64,000 nt of DNA from Siderastrea siderea (GCA_964030785.1 OZ034968.1:39143186-39207185), one strand, 5' to 3'. Numbered from the stretch's first letter, positions 47,234 through 60,410 are shown. Made by a program: numbers and translations. The notes: generated by a model not told the origin, from the sequence alone.

Positions 47234-48325
47234 CAGTCGAACCTCCCGTAAGCGGACACCCGCGGGACCAAGCATAGGTGTCCACTTACGGGGGGTTGAA
47301 AGATTTAAGGCATCGTGGGGGAGTAGGGTGTGTCAGTCATGCTTTCTAATCACGTGGGCACGCTTCAACTGAAAACTCGTGGCGATGTGCCTGTCGAAGC
47401 CCGTAAATCGGACAACAAACTCAGCAAAAGTAAAAATCCCTTTAAAGAGTGCTTAACTGCACGAGTGTATGTTTCAAGGAGATTTATGTTCGTGTGACTG
47501 GCTGAAACAGAATGCAACAAAGCTTTTACTGTGTAGTTTTGTAAATGGGATATTCGTGTAGCACAAATGTATTGCCTCTTTTTTAGTTATATGCTCATCA
47601 ATGTTTACGCATATTAAAACTTGTTTTGTGGAAATCACGTACAGTATTTAAATGATTAAAACTTTTTTTTGTTTTACTTTATTGAATGCTATTACATACA
47701 CTTACACTTACTGTTACATACTCTATCTTACTTACAGTTCCACACATTTACTTTACTTACACATAAGGACTATATTTACACACTCATTTACATATACTTA
47801 CACTAACGCTACTATTACATGGAAAAAATTAAATACTTCCTTAAACTTAGTTACAGGAAAAAAAATAATAATAATTATAATTAAACATCTTCTTTCGTTA
47901 ACACTTCCCACAACTAAATTAATTAAATAAAAATAACGTATGCTGTAAGAATGAAACATAATGTTTAATTAGTAAATAGGTGGTTAAAACTTTTTGTGCC
48001 GAGAAACTGGCCACATCTTTAGTAGCCCCTACCGGTGCCTATCATGTTGGATTCTATAGCAATTTTGTGAGGCGGCGAGGGTTTATGAGCAAGCAGAGGT
48101 GTAGTATAAATGGAGTGGAATTGTCGTCTGAGCTTGAATTTCAGGAGGTCTGCACACTTAAAGTTGGTTATTTTAGATCCTGGAGCTTTAAAATGTTGTC
48201 CACTTCCATTTACGATACGTGGCTGCTTACAGGAGTTTATAAATGAAGAATTTTAGTGGAGAAATCGCCGGGGCCGCAGTTTGGTGTCCTCTTACGGGAG
48301 GTGTCCGCAAGGGGAAGCTGGACTG
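47234..48325. mobile_element. pogo/Tigger-like non-autonomous element
   Basis: The left end CAGTCGAACCTCCCGTAAGC and the right end (complement CAGTCCAGCTTCCCCTTGCG) are each followed by GGACACC, and TA flanks both. CAG-ended TIRs with TA duplications and the CAGTCGAACCTC motif are typical of pogo/Tigger elements. Inner copies of CCGTAAG..GACACC repeat at both ends. No transposase is encoded. Confidence 0.7.
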
Positions 48326-48327
48326 TA

Positions 48328-49160
48328 ATCAGTCGAAGTGTTTTTGATAGTATAGTGTGACCCACATTTCTATCGCCTCCTTAGCAAGGGGATTAGAGCT
48401 TCTGAGAACATGGGTATCATATTTCGATTCCTCAAAAGGGTTGGACTCCAAAGTTTTCTAATCCAGCGCCGTAGAAATCTTTCCCTTTTTCTTTCTTAAT
48501 CCGTGTGGAGTTTATTAAGTCCCCTTGCCACTTTAGGGGAAGCAAAAAGAGATAGTTCGATTCTTTTATAAGAAGGTTGTAAAATCAGGAGGTCGGTTAC
48601 TTGAGGGGCGAGAAGGCTTCTTTTAGAACCGTACCTTTTCGAGTGAGTCCTTCGTCTGCCTGTCTGTTAGAAGCTAAACACCACTCAATTTGACAAATCT
48701 TTGATTTCCTTCAAACTTTCTGTAGGAGACAAGGTTGGTATAGGATAAATGAAAATATATTTCTTTTGTTGGTAACCTTTTGAAGACCCGAGATTTTGAA
48801 GCAAATGTTGTTCACACCCGGAGCCCTCAAAATCGCCGTTTCGTCGAGTAGAAATTAGCCAATTTTGGGATGTCTGCTGCCAACCATATATTTATCCGAA
48901 CTTTCATACCAGTAATACATATCTCATGTTAATTTAGAAATATGGTGGAAAAAGTTCAAATTATCGAGATTTGTTGAAACGGCTGAGTCCCAAACTGGCC
49001 AATGTTAATGATGTCAGCAGGAATTCTGACTTACTCTGACAATCTTTGATATTTTTCTAAAGAGTACTAGGATGGTGTCCATAAACTACTAAATGATACT
49101 TATGGGATCTTTAACATGCGAAGAGATACAGTTGCAACAATACTGAAAAACACTATTTAT
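48328..49160. other. intron sequence, no gene seen
   Basis: No coding region or structured repeat recognised. Confidence 0.4.
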
Positions 49161-49162
49161 TA

Positions 49163-49800
49163 AAATGGAGACATTGTTCGAGTAGTCTTACCATTAAAAG
49201 ATCACGTCTCAGCGGATATTGTGAAGAAACAGCCTGAGGACCTCAGCCTAAAAATGCAGACCACTATCCAGCCCGTGTTTGTGAGCCGCAAAATTGACCA
49301 AGAACTCAAAGTGCAAGAAACAAAGCCATTGATTGTAAACCAACAATGTGTCGTTTATAGATTCCAATGTGACCTGTGTGATGCGGGTTATCTGGGTTAC
49401 ACACGCAGACATTTACACGAACGTGTAGAGAGACATAAACACCAGTTATCCGCTATTTCCAAACACTATAATAGCATCCACGGGAAGGTCCTTGAAGACC
49501 TACTGAGGAGTTTCGTCGTTCTTAGGAAATGCAGAAATACGTTTGACTGTTTAGTGCACGAGATGCTGTTAAAAAAGACATCTAATACCCAATCTTAACG
49601 TGCAGTCAGACTCCATTCGTGCCAAAGTATTTGGTAATTTTCATTTTTGCACCCTCTGTTATGTTAATTTAGCACCAACGCTGCTTTAAAATACTTGTTG
49701 TAATTGACATAGGTTACCTTGACAATGGCGTCATGAAGACACCGAAACAGTTTTTATCGTTTGTTTTTGCTTGTGTATGTTTAAGCAAATCGTTATTGTT
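49163..49800 (+). pseudogene. Penelope-like 3' fragment (GIY-YIG domain)
   Basis: The frame reads RVVLPLKDHVSADIVKKQ, QPVFVSRKI, then CVVYRFQCDLCDAGYLGYT, matching the connector and GIY-YIG domain of the element at 2983-4463, with YLGYT in place of YVGYT. It ends early after LLKKTSNTQS because of a frameshift; the expected continuation (PNLNVQSDSIRAKVFG) is readable in another frame near 49,590-49,635. The 3' tail has the same GGCGTC..GACACC-GAAAC hairpin block near 49,728-49,750. It is a dead 5'-truncated copy. Confidence 0.75.
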
Positions 49801-50096
49801 AAGAGAAACATTACACACAATATAGACAACCATCAGTACAACTGTATGCAATAGTTAACGCATAACAACAGCCTCGTGTTTAGCTAAGCAAGAGAAGGAA
49901 AAAGACTCTCAGTCAAGTATGGACAACCTCATAGGGTGAGAAGAGACCAAAAAAAGGATAAAAAAACTGAACGGAACCCAATTCGTGCAGGAAGTCGTTG
50001 TGTCCGAAAAACAGTTAAGGATTAACTTCCTTAAAAAGGTTTTATCAGGCTAGAGTACTTGTTATCTAAACTTAATGCTTTCCTTCGCAGTACAGG

Positions 50097-53000
50097 CAAA
50101 ACAGTCGAACGGTTCCCCTGGAAGTGGGTAAGGGAGGAGAAGAAGCAACAGCCTATGGTGTTCTCGGCATTGCTTATCGATCACCGGGTGGCCTCCAACA
50201 AACAATTGAGTACCATCAGAAACAACTGAGGATTGCTAAGGAAGAGGGCGACACGGCCAGAGAGGGAAGTGCCTATTGCAATCTCGGCGTTGCTCACCAA
50301 ACACTTGGTGACTTCCAACAAGCAATAGAGTACCATCACAGTCATCTGATTATTTCCCAGGATTTAGGCGACAGAGCAGGAGAAGGACGTGCCTATGGTA
50401 ATCTCGGCAATTCCTATCAATCACTTGGTGACTTCAAACAAGCCATACAGTACCATCAAAAATGTCTGAGCATTGCCAAGGAATTGGGTGACAGGGTAGA
50501 AGAAGGAGGTACTTATGGCAATCTCGGTAATTCTTTCCAATCATTCGGTGACTTCCAACAAGCCATAGAGTACCATCAGAAACATCTGAGCATTGCCAAG
50601 GAAGTGAACGACAGAGCAGGGGAAGGAGTTGCCTACGGGAATCTCGGCAATGCTTATCGATCAACTGGTGACTTTCAACAAGCCCTATGCTACTATAAGA
50701 AATATCTGAGTATTGCCAAGGAAGTGAGAGACAGGGCAGGACAAGGAGGTGCTTATGGAAATATTGGCAATACTTATCAATCACTTGGCGACTTCCAACA
50801 AGCCATAGAGTACCAAGAGAAACATCTAAGCATTGCCAAGGAAGTGGGCGACGTCATTGGAAAAGGACAAGCCTATAGCAGTCTTGGCAACGCTTATCAC
50901 TCACTTGGGGACTTCAAACGAGCCATAGAGTACCATCAGAAACATCTGAGCATTGTCAAGGAAGTGGGTGACAGGGCAGGAGAAGGGTGTGCCTATGGCA
51001 ATCTCGGAATTGCTCATAAATCACTTGGTGACTTCCAACAAGCCATAGAGTACCATGAGAAACATTTAACCATTGCCAGGGAAATAGGCGACAAGCATGG
51101 AGTAGGAACTGCCTATAACAACCTCGGTAACGCTTATCGATCACTTGGTGATCTCCAGCAAACCAAGGAGTGTCATCAGAAACGTCTGAGCATTGCCAAG
51201 GAAATAGGTGACAGGGCAGGAGAAGGACGTGCCTATGGCAATCTCGGCAATACCTATCAATCACTTGGTGACTTCCAGCAAGCAATAGATTTCCACGAGA
51301 AACATCTGGGCATTGCGAAGGAAGTGTGCGACAGGGCAGGAGAAGGGACTGCCAATGGCAATCTCGGTATTGCTTATCAAGCACTTGGTGACTTCCAGCA
51401 AGCCATAGAGTACCATGAGAAACATCTGAGCATTGCCAAGGAATTGGGCGTCAGGGTCGGAGAAGGACGTGCTTATGGGAATCTCGGCAATGCTTATCTG
51501 TCACTTGGTGACTTCCAGCAAGCCGTAAAGTACTATCAGAAAGATATGAGCATTGCCAAGGTTGTAGGCGATAGGGCAGGGCAAGGACGTGCTTATGGCA
51601 ATCTTGGCATTGCTTCTCAAGCACTTGGTGATTTCAAACAAGCTATAGAGTACCATGAGAAACATCTAAGTATTGCCAATGAAGTACGCGAGAAGGCAGG
51701 AGAAGGACGTGCCTATGGTAATCTCGGCAATGCTTATCAATCACTTGGTGACTTCCAACAAGCCATAAAGTACCATCAGAAACGTCTGAGAATTGCCAAG
51801 GAAGTGGGCGACAGGGCAGGTAAAGGACGTGCCTATGGCAATCTGGGCATTGCTTATCAATCCCTTGGTGAATTCCAACGAGCCATAGAGTGCTTTAAGA
51901 AACATTTAAGCAATGCAAAGAAAGTGGGCGACAGGGGAGGAGAAGGACGTGCCTATGGCAATCTCGGCAAAGCTTATCAATCACTTGGTGATGTCCAACA
52001 AGCCATAGAGTGCCACGAAAAACATTTGAGCATTGCCAAGGAACTAGGCGAGAAGGCAGAAGAGGGACGTGCCTATGGCAATCTTGGCAATGCCTATCAA
52101 TCACTTGGTGACTTCAAACAAGCCATAAAGTACTATGAGGAAGATCTAAGCATTGCCAAGGAAGTGGGCGATAGGGCAAGGGAAGGACGCGCCTATGGCA
52201 ATCTCGGCACTGCTTGTCAATCGTTCGGTGACTTCCAACAAGCCATAGAGTACCATCAGAAAGATTTAAGGATTGCCAAGAAGGTTGGCGACAGGGCAGG
52301 AGAAGGAGGTGCGTATGGGCACATCGGAAATTCTTACCAATCACTTGGGGAATTCCAACAAGCCATAGAGCACCATCAGAAACGTCTGAGTATTGCCAAG
52401 GAGGTGGGCGACAGGGCAGCAGAAGGGTGTGCGTATGGCAATCTGGGCAGTGCTTATCAATCACTGGGCGATTTCAAACAAGCAATACAGTACTATGAGA
52501 AAGATCTAAGCATAGCCAAGGAAGTGGGTGATAGGGCTGGAGAGGGAATTTCTTCATATAATTTAGGTAGTGTCTTTGAGTCCTTGGGTTCTTTACACAA
52601 GGCTATAGACCTCTATCGTTCCAGCGTGAAATCCTTTGATATTACACGGGCTCGCCTCTCTGAAGATGCATGGAAAATAAGCTTTCGTGATCTTTATCAA
52701 AGATCTTACACTGCTCTGTGGAGAGCTCTCTTAAACCATAATTATACCGATCAAGCTTTATGTGCTGCGGAGCAAGGACGAGCACAAGCTTTAAATGATG
52801 GCCTAAAAGAAAAATATGGCATTACAGCTTTTTCGTTTGTTTCACGTCAAGCTAAAGAAACAATCTCTTACATTTCAAGGGAGGTATTCTCCCAAACAGT
52901 TTTTCTAGCACTTCAGGGAAGCACAGTCAATATCTGGCTACTCAGTAAGGCAAATAAAGCTGTTTTTAGGCAAACTGAAATACAAGGTGGAAGTACATTC

Positions 53001-53996
53001 GACGACTCCGTTACTTTGTTGTTGGGAACGGCTTTGAAAAATATTGGGGCTGGAGTTTGTGCGAGATGCGAGAATCGATCCTTGGAGGAGATAAGTAATG
53101 ACCCACCGTCTAGGAGAGAAGCTAGTGGAGAAATGGTCGAGTCATCGTCCCACTGCACCAACAACTATTTAAAGGAACTGTATGATCAAATTATTGGTCC
53201 TGTTGCAGACATGCTTCAAGGTGACCAATTGATCATTGTCCCTGATGGTCCACTGTGCGTTGCTCCTTGGGCCGCAATGAGCGAATCTATCAGGATCCGC
53301 AATGTTCCTTCGCTTACAAGTTTGAGGCTAATTTTAAGTTCGCCTAAGGACTTCCACAATAGGAGTGGCGCGCTACTCGTGGGAGACCCATGTCTGCAAG
53401 AAGTACCAATCAATTTACCACAGCTGCCATATGCCAGACAGGAGGTAAAAATGATAGGAGAAATCCTAAACACCCAACCCCTCACTGGAAGTCAGGCAAC
53501 AAAAAGTGAGGTGCTAAAACGAATTACTTCAGCTGCTTTAGTTCATATTGCAGCTCATGGATCAAAGGAAACTGGAGAAATTGCATTGGCGCCAAACCCC
53601 GGGTGGACAACCGAGTTTCCTAAAGAGCAAGACTACATTATGAAAATGTCAGATGTGCAAGCAGTTGGTCTTCGAGCAAGGCTTGTTGTCCTTAGCTGCT
53701 GTCATAGTGGTCAGGGGGAATTGAAGTCCGAGGGTGTGGTCGGTATTGCACGGGCCTTCTTGTACGCTGGAGCGCGGTCTGTTTTAGCGTCACTCTGGGC
53801 AATTGATGACGAGGCTACATTGGAGTTCATGAGATGTTTCTACCAAGATTTGAGAAAAGGAAATAGCACCAGTGAGGCTCTTCACCAGGCTATGAAATCT
53901 CTTCGAGAGTCAGAGAAGTTCTTTGCTATGAAGTACTGGGCTCCATTTGTACTGATCGGTGACGACGTGGCGCTTAAATTTGGTGAAAATGAATGA
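50097..53996 (+). CDS. giant exon of TPR-CHAT protein (21 TPR units plus caspase-like CHAT)
   Basis: A 3.9-kb uninterrupted exon. The acceptor TACAG|GCA at 50,096/50,097 gives phase 0, matching the exon ending at 31,835. An alternative CAG five bases upstream would be out of phase. The codon at 50,124 sometimes taken as a start is GTG and internal. From 50,139 to 52,658 there are 21 tandem 40-residue TPR units (consensus [20 protein letters not shown], then [20 protein letters not shown]), the last degenerate. A helical linker ([15 protein letters not shown]) leads to a CHAT domain with the catalytic pair His in LVHIAAHG (residue 1325 of the joined protein) and Cys in VLSCCHSG (residue 1373, the second Cys). 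CHAT proteases are separase/caspase relatives; in bacteria TPR-CHAT enzymes are activated by bound partners. Substrate unknown. Just after the stop, AAAAC|GTGAGT looks like a splice donor, so a 3'-UTR intron is possible. Confidence 0.9.
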   Translation, partial: QNSRTVPLEVGKGGEEATAYGVLGIAYRSPGGLQQTIEYHQKQLRIAKEEGDTAREGSAYCNLGVAHQTLGDFQQAIEYHHSHLIISQDLGDRAGEGRAYGNLGNSYQSLGDFKQAIQYHQKCLSIAKELGDRVEEGGTYGNLGNSFQSFGDFQQAIEYHQKHLSIAKEVNDRAGEGVAYGNLGNAYRSTGDFQQALCYYKKYLSIAKEVRDRAGQGGAYGNIGNTYQSLGDFQQAIEYQEKHLSIAKEVGDVIGKGQAYSSLGNAYHSLGDFKRAIEYHQKHLSIVKEVGDRAGEGCAYGNLGIAHKSLGDFQQAIEYHEKHLTIAREIGDKHGVGTAYNNLGNAYRSLGDLQQTKECHQKRLSIAKEIGDRAGEGRAYGNLGNTYQSLGDFQQAIDFHEKHLGIAKEVCDRAGEGTANGNLGIAYQALGDFQQAIEYHEKHLSIAKELGVRVGEGRAYGNLGNAYLSLGDFQQAVKYYQKDMSIAKVVGDRAGQGRAYGNLGIASQALGDFKQAIEYHEKHLSIANEVREKAGEGRAYGNLGNAYQSLGDFQQAIKYHQKRLRIAKEVGDRAGKGRAYGNLGIAYQSLGEFQRAIECFKKHLSNAKKVGDRGGEGRAYGNLGKAYQSLGDVQQAIECHEKHLSIAKELGEKAEEGRAYGNLGNAYQSLGDFKQAIKYYEEDLSIAKEVGDRAREGRAYGNLGTACQSFGDFQQAIEYHQKDLRIAKKVGDRAGEGGAYGHIGNSYQSLGEFQQAIEHHQKRLSIAKEVGDRAAEGCAYGNLGSAYQSLGDFKQAIQYYEKDLSIAKEVGDRAGEGISSYNLGSVFESLGSLHKAIDLYRSSVKSFDITRARLSEDAWKISFRDLYQRSYTALWRALLNHNYTDQALCAAEQGRAQALNDGLKEKYGITAFSFVSRQAKETISYISREVFSQTVFLALQGSTVNIWLLSKANKAVFRQTEIQGGSTFDDSVTLLLGTALKNIGAGVCARCENRSLEEISNDPPSRREASGEMVESSSHCTNNYLKELYDQIIGPVADMLQGDQLIIVPDGPLCVAPWAAMSESIRIRNVPSLTSLRLILSSPKDFHNRSGALLVGDPCLQEVPINLPQLPYARQEVKMIGEILNTQPLTGSQATKSEVLKRITSAALVHIAAHGSKETGEIALAPNPGWTTEFPKEQDYIMKMSDVQAVGLRARLVVLSCCHSGQGELKSEGVVGIARAFLYAGARSVLASLWAIDDEATLEFMRCFYQDLRKGNSTSEALHQAMKSLRESEKFFAMKYWAPFVLIGDDVALKFGENE
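50139..52658 (+). repeat. 21 tandem 120-bp coding repeats
   Basis: The period is exactly 120 bp throughout, with no indels. The word ATCTCGGCAA or a close variant falls every 120 bp from 50,281 onward. Most units differ by scattered substitutions. Units with one residue pattern (for example [11 protein letters not shown] versus [11 protein letters not shown]) are interspersed, as expected from unequal exchange or gene conversion. Confidence 0.9.
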
Positions 53997-55666
53997 AAAC
54001 GTGAGTTAAATTTCCTTGAAATTTCTCGGTAATCTAATAGCACATTTTTACCTCACAAGTAAAGAATGTGATTAAGCAGTCAACAGGCCCTCCTTTACCA
54101 AACAAAAACACGGATAAGAAAATGAAAGCCCAATGCCGTGTTTGCCTTTCCTAAAATTTTGCTGCCACAATCTAATCCTCTCGTATACTTTAGTAAAAGA
54201 CATCTTCAGGTTTTTTAAGCCAAAACTGAAATACCATAAAAGACATTACTTGAAATTTTAGCATTTCATTTTGTGCCACCTCTCTCTTTTCTCGCAGCAA
54301 AACCAAGTAACCTTGTAAACCTCCATTGCAGACGAGCCCTCGACTAAGGAGTGAGGATAATTTGAAATATTTGCTGACGCATTAACACATTCCTTTTTTG
54401 GGTCGACTGCGTTATCCATATCCATCGGGTTCAGATATCAAGCAATTGACGAGTACGTTGTGAACGAACAATAATTTTTAATATCCTTTTTTACTCAGTC
54501 TAATACAACTGAGGAATAACGTAAGGGTGTTTTCTATTGTTTTTCACTCACACAGCACCGATAATCGAAATCCTCGAAAAATCAATCTTGAATTTTGTTG
54601 TGTAAAATATTTGAAAACAAACAGCAACGTAAATTGCATTAATGCGAATAGTAACAACCCAGGATTCCACCTGCATAGTAGAGCAATCAACAACTCAAGT
54701 AATGCTTAACAGCTTTCATTTTAATGATCAAACTTTACGGTTTCATCCAGAGACAAAGAATAGAACCGCCTTTTACAGCACAATAAACGCCAAAGGAAAG
54801 TATTGTCAAGAGCGGTCATTTCAGTGGTGAGATAGGATTTTATCTACGGACTCAAAAGGTACGACCACCTTACATTAAGATTCAAGGTTTGGCTCTGGGC
54901 GGGAAAGGGTAATTGTAAGATAAGCGCTCCATTTCAATCTGTAATCCTCCCAAGAATAATCCCGGAGAACGCCGTCGCGTAAATTCGATTTGTGAACTAT
55001 GAGTATGTTTGCAGACAGTATTGGAAGATGCTAATAAATAGTTATTCCACAAGTGCACGTTGAATAGGAGGTTATCACCTCTTGTCTGTCAAGCACGAGT
55101 GGAATAATTATTTTATAATTATAATAATCAATTATAATTATTATAATAATCAACCTCGGCAATCGTTGCTTCATTTTTTTGCAATGTTTTTGTGCGAAGC
55201 ATTTGCTTGGCGGCGAAAACGATTGAACGCCGCTGGACTTGATGGCATAATATGTTCCTTATAAGGCAAAAAAGATGGTTATTTAGTAAATAAACCCTTT
55301 CCAATGGCTAGTTTATCGGAGGATAATGCAGGAGGCTGAAAGTTTGTCCAAAAATGACCAGTTGGCCGAGAAGCGAAACTTTAAGGGTAACTGTGAAATT
55401 TTGAGGACAATCTTTCAGCCAAGGGCATTACCTTCCGATATACCAGCAAGATAGGAAGGGGTTATTTATTTTATAACCCTCCGATTAGTTTCAACAACGC
55501 GCACACCTTATTGTGTTAAAGAGAAATCATTCAGTGAGGATCACAGCACATTTGCAGCTAAACAAATTCAACTGGATACTTTACTCGATTTTATTACACT
55601 GTGATTTAATCTGAAAAGTTCCAACCTGAAAAATGACTTCCTTTCTTGTTTTTCTCTCATCAAGAG
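53997..55666. other. downstream of TPR-CHAT, no further gene seen
   Basis: Presumed 3'-UTR and intergenic DNA. An AATAAA (about 54,781) could serve as a poly(A) signal. An ATAATTATAAT-rich tract lies near 55,105-55,150. No coding region supported. Confidence 0.4.
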
Positions 55667-55706
55667 AATCGGACGACGGGTATCGCCTGTTACCCGCCGT
55701 CCGATT
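55667..55706. repeat. 40-bp GC-rich hairpin
   Basis: AATCGGACGACGGGTA pairs with TACCCGCCGTCCGATT (one mismatch) around an 8-base loop. It stands out as GC-rich within AT-rich DNA. It resembles the tip of a foldback element, but no wider pairing was found. Confidence 0.75.
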
Positions 55707-58700
55707 TGTACCACGTGATGTTTTTCGTCCAATGAGCGCGCGCGAAAATTAATCGGTGGGTTATAATCGCTGATAACCTGTGTATATGAACCAATGAGAA
55801 AGCTAGAATTTCATTTACCGAGATTGAGAATTGAGACCTTTCACTAATGAATCATATCTATAACTGAATGGGACTTCAAAACAGCTAACAGCAGTTCTCA
55901 AACCTTTTGGTTAAACAGACAACTGAAAGTCTTTTTAGGGACCCATTCACATTCACCGCCCATTGCAGTGCGCGCACTGACGAGTAATTGTCTTAATAGT
56001 GCTCAAGCTTGGCCTGCTTTGGTCTGCTTGTAGCTAATCAGAATCGAAAGGTTCATTGTACATATTTTACATTATGAGCAATCACTATGTAAAAGCTAAT
56101 TATACGGCTCATTTAGCCCAAGTGATAACAAACGTTACCGAGGGCAGCATGGAGGTGACTTTCAATAAGCTTTAGGTAGTGAGCCTCATCTTATATAGGT
56201 TTACCCAATCCCTGGCCTCGATATCGCCTTTAGAGGAATCTACTGCACGTTTGAAATCAAATAGGCTATTGTATCTGCAAGCAAATATAAAATATATCTA
56301 TGCTGTAGTTTTTTGTGGAACAGTGTCGTGGATTTCGAGGGCTTAGAAGAGCAGTCCGTCCGTGTCAAGTTTTCGTAAAAATTTAATGCGGGTGACACTC
56401 TGAGACCGAAGGCTGTAAGATAATGAAAACAAGGCACCTTCTCTGAAATCAACAACAGTCCTTAAAACTAGTTAGAACCGTGTATCTTACGACACTGTTC
56501 CTTTGTATTTAGTTAAATAATGATTAAGCTTTTGAATTCGTTGACATTGCCCACAATCTTTAAACTACATATTGCTGAGGAACTCCAAGCTTGTCGCCCT
56601 AGAGGAGGTCTCTCGTGAAACAGGAAGTCTGTGGAAAAATAACGACCTAAAGTCTATCCAACGTTGACCAGACGAAGAGGCACAAGTCAGAGATTAATTG
56701 TCATGCAATGTCTTGTGTTTATGTGAAGGCAGACCAAAAGGAGCTTTACACAAAGACAAACAGAACTGAAAGAAATCAAGAACTGTTTTCGGGAAAGTAC
56801 CAAGAACTGAGAACTGTGAAAGCTTGAAGGCAAGTGCCATGGTTTACTGAAGTCATCTTCACAGAAACTGAGAGCGTAAGCCTGTTTTTTGATCCTGCAA
56901 GTTCTCAGGATTCAACGCATGAGCGTACTCCGATATTCGGAGAAAATACTGCGAAATGAAAACAAGAACAGCGGAATTCTGTAATGGCGGCACAGCAATT
57001 AGAAACTTTATGGTTGTAGGTGAATTCAGTAAGTAATATCAAAAGGAAGAGTGCGTTTTACAATTTGTTGTGTCTGGTCGGCTGGATAAGTCAGTTAGTA
57101 AATGATACGGCTGAGGTAGCAAAAATATTCTTGATAACTGGCATTGTTTCGGTAGTAGCGCTAACGATGTGGCGTGTTTTGAAATGCGTTCATGGTTGTC
57201 TTAAGATTGTCTTCGCTAATCTACAAAATCGTTTAAATAGCGTTAATGAAATGATATAATCTACCAGACACGACAAATGGTAGTTTAAGTCACAGTCTAC
57301 TGTGTTATGGTCACGTGCGGTCAGGTCTTCCCCTTCCTTCTAATCCCCGCAGTTTTCCATTTCACTTAACTCATTCACTCCAAGTCTTTTTTAAAAAAAT
57401 CGCCATTTTAAGCCATGAAGGCTTTAATTTGGCTCCCTCATGGATACTAAACTTCTCTTCTATTTCCGAGGTTGTTTGGAAAATTTGATTTCGGGCATGG
57501 GCACAATTTAAAATTTGGACAGTTTTTTTAACGAGAAAAACACCGTGCCCGGTCGTCTTTCCGGGTCTTAGTGCTCAGTCCCGTTGGCATTGGTTCTCAA
57601 TTCGCCTTTTTATTTGAGTTTTTGGGCCATGCCATAGTCTTTCCTTGGACTAGAAAAGATTTTACTCAAACTTTCCGGAAAGAAGAAATTTTCAACTAGA
57701 AGTGTCAACATGTGCCAAGGTCACGTTTTGCATCAATTTGATAAGTAAACTGTTCGCGTTTCTTTTGTCACTCTGGTCTGTTTTGAGTGCTCAAGACAAG
57801 GCATGGGTTTTCCAGTTATTTCACAAAAAAGTAAGGGGGTGGTCTAACTTTTGATGAATTTGACATAAAGCGGAGTAAACTGAGGATACACTTACAAGCT
57901 GAAATTTAAAGAACCTTAAATGTGTTTTGGGATCATATATTGTCACGTGACCAATTAAGGCTATTTTTAGCTCAAAAACCTTTTTGGCAAAATGGCACTA
58001 CTTTTCATAATTTTCTTGGGGCTGCAATCATCTAAATAATGTTAAGGCTACTAGTAACATCAATTCTGTGCCCGGGCCTTTGAAGAAAATTTAACATAAA
58101 ATCCTGAAATAAGAAAACAAGTTAACGAGGGGACTGGGAACTAGTACAAAACAGTGTTTATTTACAAAAGTAGTGAAATATTTCACAAAGTCCGGGCACA
58201 GATCTTTAGTCGCTGACGTGATGACTTATTTAGTAGCGGCAAAGTTGAATGACTGTTCGCATAAAGTGGTGCCATCTTTCTTCATAGATTTTTTTCGATT
58301 ATGTGGCCGTAAAAAGTCACGTGACCTTATTTGCATACGTCTTGTCATTCATTATGTTACCAGTAGCAAACTTATCAGTCTGACAACGTTTTACCGTTTT
58401 ATGTCTTAATCCTCAAAAGATGGACCGCCCCCTAACGTTTTGGTAAAATAAAAGAGCACCCATGCCTTAATTTTCTTGAGTGAGCGCTCGGTTTGTTAGA
58501 AGTGTGCCTGGTGCATCAATAGGTTATCAAAAACATCTGCTGTCACTCAAAGTGATGGCATCACAAACTGAACAAGGGCAATGGTTATTTAGGGGCGGTT
58601 TTGAGCGGCACAGGAGTCAATGGGTTAAAAGGGGGAGGAAGGGGACGACGATCACTTGTTAGTGTAACTGTGCGTGTAAATATTATCTTTGATGAGCAGT

Positions 58701-60289
58701 AAAGAAATAAGAACACTCCTTGCAAGCCTCTTTGTAGTTATTCGTCCAGATTTCCAACAACTAGAGAAATAAAGTGAGACGACGGCCTCACGTTATACGC
58801 ATCATCTCTCGGGCATCTGGCGAAGAAGACTGTAGTATGTTTGTGTCGTTTGCTTTAGGTACCCTACACCCTGCAAGCTTTCATAAGGGGGCTATGTCAT
58901 CTGTTTCAACATCGCTTTGAAAAGCCAACAGACACGTTTGCATCAATAGCTATTCTACTACACAGAATCTATTAATTAGTGTGTTTGGTGTTTGTTTGCA
59001 GGTGGCCACGTTGGAAACAAATTCCAACTTGTAAATGTAAATGTTAGGACTTCGTTTTCAGGTTTTGCGTGTCATAGGTAAAACCAGCAATTACTGATTG
59101 CGGAAATTTGCTTGATATCACCCCTTTTATATGTATGAGCAAGGTAATAGGATAAAAAAAACAAAAAACAGAAAAATCTTCAAGCCTTTGCCACTTTAAC
59201 AAGAGGTTGCCTTATTCGTTCGTGAAGCCTTGGTTGAGTACCGAAAATAAGCAGATTCGCAGGGAAGGCGCTTGCAGTTTCATGTCTGAGTATTGGAAAC
59301 GAAATAAGAACACTCATGGCTAGGGCTTTGCGCCACCTTGGAAAGGCGCTTCAGCTGCCCATGTGTGCATCTAATTCATGCTTGTGCGTTTTGCGTTTTG
59401 GGGAAATACAATTCGTACGTCATCAAGCCTCAAGGGTATTAGACAGGGAGGAGATGTATACGGTAGAGTCTAGTGAGGGTATTGCTATGACAGTGACGGT
59501 TAATTTTTCCAGCACTCATCGAATCTTTGGCCCATTTAGGCCGAATGTGTTCACAGCTGACTGTTAAAATGATACCCTCATTTGTCGGTTTGCGGCCCAG
59601 CTCGTTTAGGCCTGGATTGTGGCTTCGGCCGGTGGCGTCACTGAGTAACATGAGACCGCGCTTCAGACGTCCCTCGGTCAATCGGTTGACGATTAAGATT
59701 TAAGAGTTGACGATTGACAGTTAACCTGACCCTCGTAAATTCTAAAGATTTCCTCGACAAGATGGATGTTCGCTGTCCTCTATAGTTGTTGACCAATACT
59801 AGGACAAGCAGGATAAACAGGTAATTTCCGTGATCTCTCAAAACGCGAAGTTTTCAATACCCAGTTCTCCCACTTCCTTCCCAGCTTCCTCATGCGAGTG
59901 GTTATTAATTTAGCAAAACGCATAACCGGTAGAAGTCGGTAAAAGTTGGACATTTGCCTATAGAACTGTCGTTCCTGTTGTGTAAATTTATATCTCATGA
60001 AGGTTGTAGCGTAGAATTTTCACCGACGGGAGCGAGGTTTCTCGAGGACGGACTTGTGGTTTCGAGGAGCTATACTGCTTTTTCAAACAACCAGAAGATG
60101 GTATCAATTCTCCTTAAAGAATTAGAACGCAAAGTGGAAAAAGCTCAAGCACGTGAAGTTGGAGGTCATGCAGCGGAAGATCAAAAACGAATCCGAACTT
60201 CCAGCACGTGAATAAACCATACCGGATCAGTCTTCATGAAGTGTTACAGTCGTGGTTAATTAATAGTCTATCATTTATTAATTTTGTTG
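55707..60289. other. no supported gene
   Basis: Several short open frames (57,020-57,259 with a hydrophobic stretch; 59,316-59,567; 59,954-60,211 ending in a charged KELERKVEKAQAREVG helix) have no family resemblance I recognise. The last could be a terminal exon of an unknown gene because its final ~45 residues look coiled-coil-like, but splice context and neighbours do not confirm it. Confidence 0.35.
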
Positions 60290-60294
60290 TGAAG

Positions 60295-60410
60295 AATAAG
60301 GGGGGAGGGGGGCTTAAAACAGGGGGGGGGCTAAATAACTTTCCTCCTCTGAAGAGGGGGGCTTATTAGAGAGGGGGGCTTATTTGAGAGGGGGGCTTAA
60401 TAGAGGCTTT
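60295..60410. repeat. G-run-rich degenerate repeat
   Basis: Repeated AGAGGGGGGCTTATT-like units contain at least six runs of five or more G within about 110 bp, so intramolecular G-quadruplexes are plausible. The unit GGGGGGCTTAATAGAGGCTT may derive from the end of a Tigger-like element. Confidence 0.7.

Noticed and set aside
49889..49935. Possible extra TPR-CHAT exon (QEKEKDSQSSMDNLIG)
   Set aside because: The splice-like borders are present, but its 47-nt length breaks the phase with both candidate acceptors of the giant exon.
50124..50126. Translation start of the TPR-CHAT protein at 50,124
   Set aside because: The codon is GTG, the frame stays open upstream into a splice acceptor, and the TPR pattern is already underway.
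50434..52464. Several repetitive minus-strand frames with CRDCHRHLLLLPC-like motifs
   Set aside because: They are exact antisense shadows of the 120-bp TPR repeats.
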